From contig NZ_NFUU01000001.1 of the NCBI RefSeq assembly GCF_002127265.1, forward strand, positions 2,054,040 to 2,118,039: 64,000 nt of DNA, given 5' to 3'. The DNA comes from Hydrogenophaga sp. IBVHS1 (lineage in GTDB: Bacteria > Pseudomonadota > Gammaproteobacteria > Burkholderiales > Burkholderiaceae_C). The notes below the pieces were generated by a model that worked only from the letters and a program-made list of their open reading frames with translations, was not told where the DNA came from and ran no database searches. This document shows positions 37,083-45,191 of this stretch, one piece after another (the first letter of the stretch is position 1; every line of letters starts with the position of its first letter). Both the position numbers and the translations under genes were made by a program.

Positions 37083-38534
37083 TCAGGGAGCGATGAGTTG
37101 ATCGAGCACACCGGGCTCGAAATGGGTCTGGACGAAATCGGCCAGACCGTCGAACACGGTTTCCAGCGTGGGCGCACTGGCGCCGAAAAGCGCATGCAGC
37201 ACGCGCGGATCTTCCAGCAGACCGTGGAGGTACACACCGAGCACGTTGCCCGCCGCGTTCTGCCAGCCCAGGCCACCCGGCAGCACCTCGCGCGCCAGAT
37301 CGCCTGCGGCGGCCATGGCCGGGTGCTGGGCCGTCTGGCCATGGTGAATTTCGTAACCTGAGGCGGACACACCCGTGAGCGAGGACCATGCGCCCGTGAG
37401 CGAACCAAATGTTGTCTGTGCATGCCGCACCGTCTTGTCGCGCTCGAACTGCGTCACCAGCGGCAGCAGGCCGAGGCCTGGGGCATTTCCGTCGATGCCA
37501 TGGGGGTCGATCAGCGCCTCGCCCAGCATCTGCAAGCCACCGCACACACCCAGCACCGCCCCGCCCTTCGCGGCATGCGCTGCCACGGCACGGTCCAGGC
37601 CCTGTGTGCGCAGCCAGGCAAGGTCGGCCGCCGTGGACTTGCTGCCGGGCAGCACGATCCAGTCGGCCGCAGCGCAGTCGGCCGGCGTGCGCGCCCAGAC
37701 GAGGCGCACGCCCGGCACGTTCTTGAGCGGCTGAAATTCGTCGAGGTTGCTGATTCGGGGGTACGCCAGCACCGCGACGGTCTTCGTCACCGCGCCGCTC
37801 GCACGCGTCCGGTCATCGAACACACCGTCTTCTTCCGGCAGGCCATGCTGCCACCACATGGGCAACGTGGCCACAGTGGGCACACCTGTGAGGTCCTCCA
37901 GTTGCTGCGGCGCGGGTGCCAGCAGACTGGCGTCGCCCCGGAAGCGGTTGAGCACGAAGCCGTGGATCAGCGAGCGCTCATGGGGCGGCAGCAGCGCCCA
38001 GGTGCCGTAGAGATGGGCGAAGGCGCCGCCCCGGTCGATGTCGGTCACCAGCAGGCAACGCGCGCCAGCGTGCAGGGCCACGCGCATGTTCACCACATCA
38101 CTGTCGTGCAGGTTGATCTCGGCGGGAGAACCGGCGCCCTCGATGACCACCACTTCGTTTTCTGCCCGCAAGGCATCCAGCGCAGCGGCCAGTTGCGGCC
38201 ACACGTGCAGGCTGCGCCCGCGCCACGGCATGGCGGAAAGATCGTCGCTCACCTGCCCCATCAGCACCACCTGGCTGCGCGTGTCGGCCTCCGGCTTGAG
38301 CAGCAGCGGGTTCATGCGCACGTCGGGTTCGGCACGCGCGGCCAACGCCTGGAAGTACTGGGCAGAACCGATTTCACCGCCCTGCACCACGCGGGCGTTG
38401 TTGCTCATGTTCTGCGCTTTGTACGGCGCCACTTTGAAACCTTGCCGCGCGTAGTGGCGACACAGCGCCGTGGTGAGCCAGCTCTTGCCGGCACCGCTGG
38501 TGGTGCCCAGCACCATGACGCAGCGGGCCTTCAT
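37083..38534 (-). CDS. cobQ: Cobyric acid synthase
   Basis: Glutamine-dependent amidation of four corrin side chains. The 483 residues have a dethiobiotin-synthetase-like N-terminal domain (LGTTSGAGKSWLTTAL, then KAQNMSNNA) and a class-I-like amidotransferase domain with the Cys in GAVLGVCGGLQMLG and His in GVYLHGLLED. Overlaps the upstream decarboxylase gene by four bases. Confidence 0.95.
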   Translation of the reverse strand: MKARCVMVLGTTSGAGKSWLTTALCRHYARQGFKVAPYKAQNMSNNARVVQGGEIGSAQYFQALAARAEPDVRMNPLLLKPEADTRSQVVLMGQVSDDLSAMPWRGRSLHVWPQLAAALDALRAENEVVVIEGAGSPAEINLHDSDVVNMRVALHAGARCLLVTDIDRGGAFAHLYGTWALLPPHERSLIHGFVLNRFRGDASLLAPAPQQLEDLTGVPTVATLPMWWQHGLPEEDGVFDDRTRASGAVTKTVAVLAYPRISNLDEFQPLKNVPGVRLVWARTPADCAAADWIVLPGSKSTAADLAWLRTQGLDRAVAAHAAKGGAVLGVCGGLQMLGEALIDPHGIDGNAPGLGLLPLVTQFERDKTVRHAQTTFGSLTGAWSSLTGVSASGYEIHHGQTAQHPAMAAAGDLAREVLPGGLGWQNAAGNVLGVYLHGLLEDPRVLHALFGASAPTLETVFDGLADFVQTHFEPGVLDQLIAP

Positions 38535-39508
38535 GCTGCAGTCTCCCGCTGCATCAACAAGGCGAGGCGCAGCGCATCCTGCGCCTCGGGCGACTGCACG
38601 CTCAATCGCCAGTGGCCCGGCAACCCGAAAGACCGTGCGTCGCGCAGTTTGATGCCATGGGCGCGCAGCGCAGCCACGTCGATCGGATGCGGCGCCTGGC
38701 CGCAGAAGTAGTTGGCTTCGCTCGGCAGGCAGCGCCATCCGAGCGAAGACAGCGTCTCCAGCTGGCGGGCTTTCCACACGCTCAACCGCTCGCGGCTCTG
38801 CGCCAGCCAGTCCTGCGCCGCTGGCGACACCCAGGCCTGCAACAGCGCCACCGCGTGCACACCCAAAGGCCACGACGGTGCCAGACGATCGAGCGCCGAG
38901 ACCTCTGCCCGAGCGTGCACCGGCGAAACGGCATAGGCACCGCGCACCCCGGTGAGGCCCAGCGCCTTGTTGGGCGTCCAGACCTGCCACACACGATCAA
39001 AGGCATGGCGCGGCAGGCTGCTGCTGCCCTGCAACCGAAGGGGCTCGTAGGCGAGGTCCAGCACCGTCACCGCGCCTGAAGAAATCACCTGTGGCGCGAA
39101 AGGCTCTGCTCCACCGAGTGGGCTGCTGGGCTCGCACAGCCAGGCCAGTTGGGCTTGCGCCGGGTCGTTTGCTCGCTCAAGTCCCCAGCATGCGGCAGCC
39201 GAGGCGTAGTCGCCATACGCCAGCTCGGGCAACCAGACGCGCTGACCACCTTCGCGTGCCACCCACGCCGTGATGCGTGCCACGAATTCGCTCGCGCTGG
39301 CAGCGAGCACGATGCGCGCAGGGTGCACCGCATGGAACGCGGCCAGCGATTCCCGCAGCACCTTGTAAGCGGGATCGGGATAGTGGCGGGCATCGGCCTG
39401 TTGAACCGCCAGCAGCGCAGACGGGCACGGTCCACAGGCGTTGGCATTGGTGGAAAAATCCCACTGCGGTACGCCCAGAGCGTCGGCGCCTCCGTGTTCC
39501 CGCGTCAT
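38531..39508 (-). CDS. cobD: Threonine-phosphate decarboxylase (CobD/CobC type)
   Basis: Makes the aminopropanol phosphate linker from threonine phosphate. The 325-residue PLP enzyme, aminotransferase-like, has DFSTNANACGPCPS near the start (usual DFSxNxNPxG, here diverged at Pro), and the PLP lysine in WTPNKALGLTGVRGAY. Overlaps cbiB and cobQ by ATGA. Gene naming follows the Salmonella scheme; the Pseudomonas name is cobC. Confidence 0.9.
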   Translation of the reverse strand: MTREHGGADALGVPQWDFSTNANACGPCPSALLAVQQADARHYPDPAYKVLRESLAAFHAVHPARIVLAASASEFVARITAWVAREGGQRVWLPELAYGDYASAAACWGLERANDPAQAQLAWLCEPSSPLGGAEPFAPQVISSGAVTVLDLAYEPLRLQGSSSLPRHAFDRVWQVWTPNKALGLTGVRGAYAVSPVHARAEVSALDRLAPSWPLGVHAVALLQAWVSPAAQDWLAQSRERLSVWKARQLETLSSLGWRCLPSEANYFCGQAPHPIDVAALRAHGIKLRDARSFGLPGHWRLSVQSPEAQDALRLALLMQRETAA

Positions 39509-40479
39509 GGCGCCACACTCCACATCCACATCCACATCCACACCGCCGCCATCAACGCCGAAGCGGCCAGCACCACCACCACACGCTCTGCCAGTTGCAG
39601 GGCCCGTGCCGTGTCCGCCGGTTGCGCCAGCCGGCCTTCTCCGTGCAGCACATACACGCCGGGTTTGGCCAGCCGCACGCCGAGTGCGAGCGCCATCGCG
39701 GCCATGGGCCAGCCGCTGTTGGGCGATGGCGTGAGCCGCGCCTGCGCAGGCCATGCGCACCAGCCACGCAGCGATCCCATCACACTGAGCAGTGCGCCGG
39801 TGAGGCGCGCGGGCAGCCAGGAAAGCACATCGTCGGCCCGCGCCGCCCACTTGCCGGCCCATGTCCAGACGCGGCCATCGCGTTCGCCCCGGTAGCCCCA
39901 CATGGCGTCGGCGGTGTTGGCGAATCGGTAGAGCGCAGCACCGGGAAGCCCGGCAATGGCAAACCAGAACAGCGGTGCGACCACCGAGTCGTTGAGGTTT
40001 TCGGCCAGCGATTCGATGGCGCTCTCGCGCACCTGCGAAGCGTCGAGCGCGCTGACATCGCGGCTCACCAGCCACGACAGGCGTTCGCGGCCTGCCGCCA
40101 GCGAATCCGCCAGCGCGCCTTCCACCGCCTGCACTTCGGAGTGAAGCATGCGCCAGGCGAGCAAAGGCTTGAGCAGCAGGCCCAGCGCCAGCGCCTGCAA
40201 CCACCACGCCCACTGCGCGGTCCACCACCACAGGCCCAGCGACACGCCCACCACCAGTGCCGCGCCCAGGCACCACGCCACCGCGCCCAGCACAAATGAT
40301 CGAAATTGTTGCGAGTTGCCAGTGGGCGCAATACGCCGGCCCATGAACGCCAGGTAGCGTCCCATGCCCACCACCGGATGCCAGCGCGCCGGGGGCTCGC
40401 CAAACAGGCGGTCTACGGCCAGCGCCACCAGCACGGCCAGAGGCCATGTGAGGTGGGGAGCGTGCGAATCGGGCCACAT
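39505..40479 (-). CDS. cbiB: Adenosylcobinamide-phosphate synthase CbiB
   Basis: Membrane protein that attaches aminopropanol (phosphate) to adenosylcobyric acid. The 324 residues include DRLFGEPPARWHPVVGMGRY, ESLAENLNDSVVAPLFW and NTADAMWGYRGERDG, the family signatures, plus several hydrophobic helices. The C-terminal helix ends with WMWMWMW encoded by a four-copy 6-bp repeat. It starts 14 bases after cobO. Confidence 0.94.
   Translation of the reverse strand: MWPDSHAPHLTWPLAVLVALAVDRLFGEPPARWHPVVGMGRYLAFMGRRIAPTGNSQQFRSFVLGAVAWCLGAALVVGVSLGLWWWTAQWAWWLQALALGLLLKPLLAWRMLHSEVQAVEGALADSLAAGRERLSWLVSRDVSALDASQVRESAIESLAENLNDSVVAPLFWFAIAGLPGAALYRFANTADAMWGYRGERDGRVWTWAGKWAARADDVLSWLPARLTGALLSVMGSLRGWCAWPAQARLTPSPNSGWPMAAMALALGVRLAKPGVYVLHGEGRLAQPADTARALQLAERVVVVLAASALMAAVWMWMWMWSVAP
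39519..39542 (-). repeat. Hexanucleotide microsatellite in cbiB
   Basis: Four perfect copies of TGTGGA (minus strand) at the 3' end of cbiB, encoding alternating Trp-Met. Copy-number change would keep the reading frame. Confidence 0.85.
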
Positions 40480-40493
40480 GGAGATGGCCGATC

Positions 40494-41159
40494 CTAGTCT
40501 TCGATGCCGCGTTGCGCGGGAATGCCGGCCTTGAACGCGTGCTTGACCAGCGTCATCTCGGTCACCGTGTCGGCCAGCTCAATGATTTCGGCCGGGCAGC
40601 GCCGGCCGGTGACCACCACATGCACATGCCGGGGACGATCCCGCAGCGTCTGCAGCACATCGTCCAGCGGCAGCCAGCCGTAGATCAGCGGATAGGTGAG
40701 TTCGTCGAGCGTCACCATGAAATATTCACCACCGAGAATGGCCGCGCGCGCCTTCTGCCAACCGTCGCGCGCGAGTTGCGCGGAATGTTCAAGGTCCTGG
40801 CTCTTCCAGCTGAACCCGTCGCCAAGACCCTCGATCAATGGCCCCCACGCTCCACCGCTGCGCGGGTCGCTGCCCCCCGAGGGGGCTGGGCCACCTTGGG
40901 GGCGGCCCGGCGGTGGCCCGATTTCGGCGAGCATTTCAAACACGCGGTGCTCGCCAAAGCGGGCGCTGGGCACTTTCATGAACTGGAAGATCTTCACCAG
41001 TTTGCCGTGCACGTGCGTGCGGCCAAAGGCGCGCAGTGCCAGGCCGAATGCCGCCGTGCTTTTGCCCTTGCCGTCGCCTGTGTGCACGATCAACAGACCC
41101 CGGCGTTCGCCCTCGGGTTTCTCGTAGCGCTTTTCGGTCGGAGGCGTTTCAATCTGCAT
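40494..41159 (-). CDS. cobO: Corrinoid adenosyltransferase (CobO/BtuR type) with repeat-encoded insertion
   Basis: Adds the adenosyl ligand to cob(I)alamin or corrinoids. The 221 residues contain the P-loop VHTGDGKGKSTAAFGLALRA and the conserved DELTYPLIYGWL and TGRRCPAEIIELADTVTEM. Between FGEHRVFEMLAE and LIEGLGDGFSWKSQDLE there is an extra Gly/Pro-rich stretch of about 27-30 residues (about 79-107) absent from typical homologues; it is encoded by a palindromic dispersed repeat. The ATPase gene ends 17 bases upstream. Confidence 0.93.
   Translation of the reverse strand: MQIETPPTEKRYEKPEGERRGLLIVHTGDGKGKSTAAFGLALRAFGRTHVHGKLVKIFQFMKVPSARFGEHRVFEMLAEIGPPPGRPQGGPAPSGGSDPRSGGAWGPLIEGLGDGFSWKSQDLEHSAQLARDGWQKARAAILGGEYFMVTLDELTYPLIYGWLPLDDVLQTLRDRPRHVHVVVTGRRCPAEIIELADTVTEMTLVKHAFKAGIPAQRGIED
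40841..40920. repeat. GC-rich palindromic dispersed repeat inside cobO
   Basis: About 80 bases with outer arms CCACCG / CGGTGG, an inner CCCCC-GA-GGGGG core and CTGGGCCACCTTGGGG. I recall very similar elements between genes in Comamonadaceae. Here it is translated in frame as GPPPGRPQGGPAPSGGSDPR followed by SGGAWGP. Confidence 0.75.
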
Positions 41160-41176
41160 GGGGTTGTCCTGGTGAG

Positions 41177-41938
41177 CTATCGAGGCAGTGCGACCCACTG
41201 GTCGCCCAGCGGATGGATCGCGACGCGGTGATCAAACACGTGTTCGAGGGCGTGGTGGGTGACGGGGTCGTCGCAGGCGCCCTGGTGCCGCACACGGCCA
41301 TCGGCGACCACCACCATGTGGTCGGCGTGCAGCGCCATGCCGATTTCGTGCAAGACACTCACTACGGTCTTGCCACTCGCGACCAGATCGCGAACGAGCA
41401 GCAGCCAGTCGGCCTGGTGCGGTGGGTCCAGATTGGCCAGGGGCTCGTCCATCAGCAGCACATCAGCGTTCACCGCGAGCAAGCGCGCCAGCAGCACGCG
41501 CTGGCGTTCTCCGCCCGAGAGCGCGCCCAGCGGGCGGTGGCGCCAGTCCCAGGCCTGGGTAGCGCGCAGAGCCTGTTCGACCGCCGAGCGATCGGCCTCG
41601 GAAGGTGGCGCCAGCCAGGGCTGGTGAGGAAGGCGGCCGAGCATGGCCACATCCCAAACGCTGAGGTCGTCTGCACCCTGCTCGCCCTGCCCCAGCCAGG
41701 CGAGGCGACGCGCTCGTTCCCGGCCCCGCCACTGCGCCAGTGGTCGGCCGAACAACTGCACCTCTCCGCTGTGGGGGAGCAAGCCGGCCAGCGCCTTGAG
41801 CAAGGTGGACTTGCCCGCACCGTTGGGGCCGACCACGCTGGTCCATCGCGCGGCGGGCAGTGCCACGTCGATGCCGTGCAGCACCTGGGTGCCGCCCAGC
41901 GATACGCCGATGGCCCGGGCCTGAATGGCGTGGCTCAC
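41177..41938 (-). CDS. btuD: Cobalamin ABC transporter ATPase BtuD
   Basis: ATPase of the B12 importer. The 253 residues have Walker A VGPNGAGKSTLLKALAG, the signature LSGGERQRVLLARLL, Walker B VLLMDEPLANLD and the switch His in VSVLHEIGMAL. GTG start at 41938 overlaps the btuC stop (GTGA). Iron-siderophore ATPases are the closest alternative, but the operon context fixes cobalamin. Confidence 0.92.
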   Translation of the reverse strand: MSHAIQARAIGVSLGGTQVLHGIDVALPAARWTSVVGPNGAGKSTLLKALAGLLPHSGEVQLFGRPLAQWRGRERARRLAWLGQGEQGADDLSVWDVAMLGRLPHQPWLAPPSEADRSAVEQALRATQAWDWRHRPLGALSGGERQRVLLARLLAVNADVLLMDEPLANLDPPHQADWLLLVRDLVASGKTVVSVLHEIGMALHADHMVVVADGRVRHQGACDDPVTHHALEHVFDHRVAIHPLGDQWVALPR

Positions 41939-42939
41939 AGCACGCTCCCCGGCTGCCGACGTCGATGCATCAACCACAACAGGTAGCTGCCGCCGAGCAC
42001 CGCGGTGAGCACGCCCACCGGCAGTTCCTGCGGTGCGATCACCCAGCGCGCGAGCACGTCCGCCGCCATGAGCAGCAGCCCACCCATCATGGCGCTGAGC
42101 ACCACCAGCCGCCCGTGCGTGGTCTTGACGATGGAGCGCACCAGGTGCGGTGCCGCCAGCCCCACGAACGCGATGAGACCGGTTTGAGCCACGGCGGCCC
42201 CGGTGGCCATGGCCAGCACCGCCACCAGCGCCATGCGCACCGCCGCCAGCGGCAAGCCAAGGCTGATGGCGGTGGCTTCGCCCAGGGCCAGCCCATCGAG
42301 TACGCGTCCGAGCGACGAAGCGATCAGCACCGAGGCGAACAACATGCCCGCCATCACACCGCAAGCCGGCCAGCCGACAAACCCGGTGCTGCCCAAGGTG
42401 AAGCCTTGCATGGCCTGCAGGATGTCGGGCGCGGCGATGGTCACCAGATCGCGTGCAGCGCCCAGCACCACACCCACGATCACGCCGGCCAGCAAGAGAC
42501 GCAAGGTGTGCTGCACGCCCTTGGCCAGTGCCAGTGTGAGCACCACGCCCAGCACAGCGCCGGCAAAGGCCGCGCCCGTGAGACCCAGGCGCACCAGCCA
42601 CTGGGTGGCAAAGGGGGACGTGCCGAACAGCGCCAGCGCCAACGCGACACCCAAAGCCGCGCCCGAAGCGCTGCCCAGCAAAAAAGGATCGGCCAGCGGA
42701 TTGCGAAACAGGCCTTGCGCCACGGCGCCCGCCAGCCCCAGCAGGCCACCCGCCATCCAGGCACCCAGCGTGCGCGGCAGGCGAATGTCCCAAAGAATCT
42801 GCCAGGCCACCGGGTCGTGGCGGGCATTCAGCACGCTGTCGAATCCCGTGCTGCCCACACCCGCGCCCAGCAGCAACACGGCCAGCGCCACCAGCAGCAG
42901 GCCGACCCCGAGCCACAGGCTGCGCTGCGCACCCGTCAT
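41935..42939 (-). CDS. btuC: Cobalamin ABC transporter permease BtuC
   Basis: FecCD/BtuC-family inner-membrane permease of 334 residues with about ten hydrophobic segments. It contains RLPRTLGAWMAGGLLGLAGAVAQGLFRNPLADPFLLG and GLAAPHLVR motifs of the family (only partly quoted by role). Overlaps btuF and btuD by four bases each. Confidence 0.92.
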   Translation of the reverse strand: MTGAQRSLWLGVGLLLVALAVLLLGAGVGSTGFDSVLNARHDPVAWQILWDIRLPRTLGAWMAGGLLGLAGAVAQGLFRNPLADPFLLGSASGAALGVALALALFGTSPFATQWLVRLGLTGAAFAGAVLGVVLTLALAKGVQHTLRLLLAGVIVGVVLGAARDLVTIAAPDILQAMQGFTLGSTGFVGWPACGVMAGMLFASVLIASSLGRVLDGLALGEATAISLGLPLAAVRMALVAVLAMATGAAVAQTGLIAFVGLAAPHLVRSIVKTTHGRLVVLSAMMGGLLLMAADVLARWVIAPQELPVGVLTAVLGGSYLLWLMHRRRQPGSVL

Positions 42940-43817
42940 GGCATTCCCTTCTGTGAGATGCAGCGCGCCATCACGCGCGCCGCCTCCGCCATGCGCGGGC
43001 CGGGGCGCACCAGCACGTCGGATTCTTCGGGCGTGAACACGCACACGTGCTCTCCACGAATGGCGCGCAGTCCCGCCCAGCCGGGGCGCTGCTCCAGACC
43101 CTGCACGTTGCGCGAGCCGATCATGATGAGGTCGGGGTCGGCGCGCACCACGTACTCCGGGTTGATTCGGGGAAAGGGCCCGAGCTTCGGATCGACAATG
43201 TTCTGCACACCCAGACGCGTCATCAGTTCGCCGATGAAGGACCGCGCGCCAGCCGCGTACCCGCCGGTGCTGACCTCGTAGTACACGCGCAGCGATCGCG
43301 CCTGAGGCGGCAGCGACTGCGCGGCGGCCGACACACCGGCATCGATGGCGCGCCAGATGCGCAACGCGTCCGGCACTTCGAGCAACTGGCCCAGCAAGCC
43401 CATGACGCGCTGCGCATCTTTCGACGTGCGAGGCTCCAGCGCCAGCACCTTCAGACCCAGCGATTCCAGCCGCTGCACTCCGCGCGATGACGTGGCCATC
43501 AAGACCACATCTGGCTTGAGCGCCACGATGGCCTCGATGTTCGGATCGATGCCGCCGCCGGCCTGGGGCAGGCTGCGCACCTGCGCGGGAAAGTTGGAGT
43601 ACCGGTCCACCCCCACCAGACGCTCGCAACGCCCGAGCTCGCAGACGGTTTCGGTCAGCGACGGCAGCAGCGACACGATGCGCTGCGGCGACTGCGCGAG
43701 CTGCAGGGTCACGCCCCGGTCGTCGGTCACCTGCACGCTGGCGGCCTGCACCGCACCCACAAAGAGAAAGCTGGTGCACAGCGCCCACCAGCCACGAAGC
43801 GTCAACACGGATCTCAT
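42936..43817 (-). CDS. btuF: Periplasmic cobalamin-binding protein BtuF
   Basis: Substrate-binding component of the B12 importer. The 293 residues begin with a signal peptide ending VGAVQA; the mature part has RIVSLLPSLTETVCELG and LVGVDRYSNFP, a helical-backbone class III binding protein. Overlaps cobU and btuC by four bases. Confidence 0.92.
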   Translation of the reverse strand: MRSVLTLRGWWALCTSFLFVGAVQAASVQVTDDRGVTLQLAQSPQRIVSLLPSLTETVCELGRCERLVGVDRYSNFPAQVRSLPQAGGGIDPNIEAIVALKPDVVLMATSSRGVQRLESLGLKVLALEPRTSKDAQRVMGLLGQLLEVPDALRIWRAIDAGVSAAAQSLPPQARSLRVYYEVSTGGYAAGARSFIGELMTRLGVQNIVDPKLGPFPRINPEYVVRADPDLIMIGSRNVQGLEQRPGWAGLRAIRGEHVCVFTPEESDVLVRPGPRMAEAARVMARCISQKGMP

Positions 43818-44377
43818 CTCGCCTCTTTCAGGGTCATTGGCAGTCCTGCCGCCATCAGGGTGACCCGCTCGCAAGCCGCAGCCACCGCCTGGTTCAAGCC
43901 GCCGAGCGCATCCACGAAAGCGCGCACCTCGCGGCCCATGGGGATCACGCCGAGGCCAATCTCGTTGCCCACCAGCACCACCGGTCCCGGCGCCGCCGCG
44001 ATCGCACGGCAGAACGCGACCTGGGGCGCTTCGACATCGACAGGCGTCCCCACGGCGGGCATCAACAGGTTGGTCAGCCACAGCGTGAGGCAGTCCACCA
44101 CCACCAGTGTGTGCGGCGTGCTGTGCGCGCTCAACGCCTCGGCCAGCGCGATGGGCTCCTCTACGGTCGCCATGCCGGGCACACGCTCGGCGCGGTCACG
44201 TTGATGGCGGGCAATGCGCTCGCGCATCTCCTCGTCCCAAGCCTGGCCGGTGGCGATCAGCACCGCGTGGCGTGCCGTTGCGCCATCGAGCCATTGACGG
44301 GCCAGGGATTCCGCCCGGCGCGATTTGCCACTGCGTTGCCCGCCCAGGATGAATTCGCTGCGAGCGATCTCAGCCAT
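43814..44377 (-). CDS. cobU: Adenosylcobinamide kinase/guanylyltransferase
   Basis: Bifunctional enzyme that phosphorylates adenosylcobinamide and adds GMP. The 187 residues show the P-loop LGGQRSGKSRRAE, the GTP-linked His in ERIARHQRDR, VVDCLTLWLTNLL and VGNEIGLGVIP. It overlaps the upstream binding-protein-like gene by eight bases and btuF by four. Confidence 0.95.
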   Translation of the reverse strand: MAEIARSEFILGGQRSGKSRRAESLARQWLDGATARHAVLIATGQAWDEEMRERIARHQRDRAERVPGMATVEEPIALAEALSAHSTPHTLVVVDCLTLWLTNLLMPAVGTPVDVEAPQVAFCRAIAAAPGPVVLVGNEIGLGVIPMGREVRAFVDALGGLNQAVAAACERVTLMAAGLPMTLKEAR

Positions 44378-45191
44378 GGCGGTGCATCCAGTCGGTGACG
44401 ATGCGGTGTATCTGGTCCACGCCGTCGGTGAGCGCGGCGGGACCGGGCTGAAGGATGTCGGCCGACTTGATCTCGAACAACTGCCCGTTCTTCACCGCGT
44501 TCACGTCTTGCCAGCCGGCGCGGGCGGCCACTTTCTCGGGCCGGAATTTCTTGCCACACCAGGAGCCTATGACGATGTCCGGATTGCGCTGCACGATCTG
44601 CATGCCGTCGCCGATGATGCGGTCCTTGCCCAGCGGCATCACCGCAAGCTCGGGAAACACGTCGTCACCACCGGCGATGCCCATCAGTTCGGACACCCAG
44701 CGGATGCCGCTGATGTGCGGTTCGTCCCATTCCTCAAAGAACACGCGTGGCCGGCGTTTGCCGCTGGCCTCCAGCGCGGCCACTGCGTTCCGGATGCCGT
44801 CAAGCCGCGCTCGGGTGGTGTCGATCCAGGCCAGCCCCTGTTCGGCGCAGCCCACCATGGCCGCCACCTGGTAGAGCATGGAAAGAATTTCGTCCACGCT
44901 GCGCTGGTTGAACACCGTGACCTGCACGCCCGCGCGAATCAACAAAGCCGCAATGTCGGCCTGCAGGTCGGAAAAACCAAACACGCAGTCCGGTTTCAGC
45001 GCCAGGATCTTGTCGATCTTCGCGCTGAGAAACGCACTGACCTTGGGTTTTTCTTCTCTCGCGCGGCGCGGCCGCACCGTGTAGCCCGAGATGCCCACGA
45101 TGCGGTGTTCCTGCCCCAGCAGGTAGAGCCACTCGGTGGTTTCTTCGGTGAGGCAGACGATGCGCTGCGGGCCCAGGGCTGCCGTGTTCAT
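44370..45191 (-). CDS. Cobalamin-binding-protein-like protein without signal peptide
   Basis: A 273-residue class III substrate-binding-protein fold (RIVCLTEETTEWLYLLGQEHRIVGIS; LALKPDCVFGFSDLQADIAALL). It starts MNTAALGPQ with no signal peptide, so it is probably cytoplasmic, unlike BtuF in the same operon. It might handle corrinoid inside the cell or deliver it to CobU/CobO (inference). Overlaps cobB by four bases. Confidence 0.85.
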   Translation of the reverse strand: MNTAALGPQRIVCLTEETTEWLYLLGQEHRIVGISGYTVRPRRAREEKPKVSAFLSAKIDKILALKPDCVFGFSDLQADIAALLIRAGVQVTVFNQRSVDEILSMLYQVAAMVGCAEQGLAWIDTTRARLDGIRNAVAALEASGKRRPRVFFEEWDEPHISGIRWVSELMGIAGGDDVFPELAVMPLGKDRIIGDGMQIVQRNPDIVIGSWCGKKFRPEKVAARAGWQDVNAVKNGQLFEIKSADILQPGPAALTDGVDQIHRIVTDWMHRHG

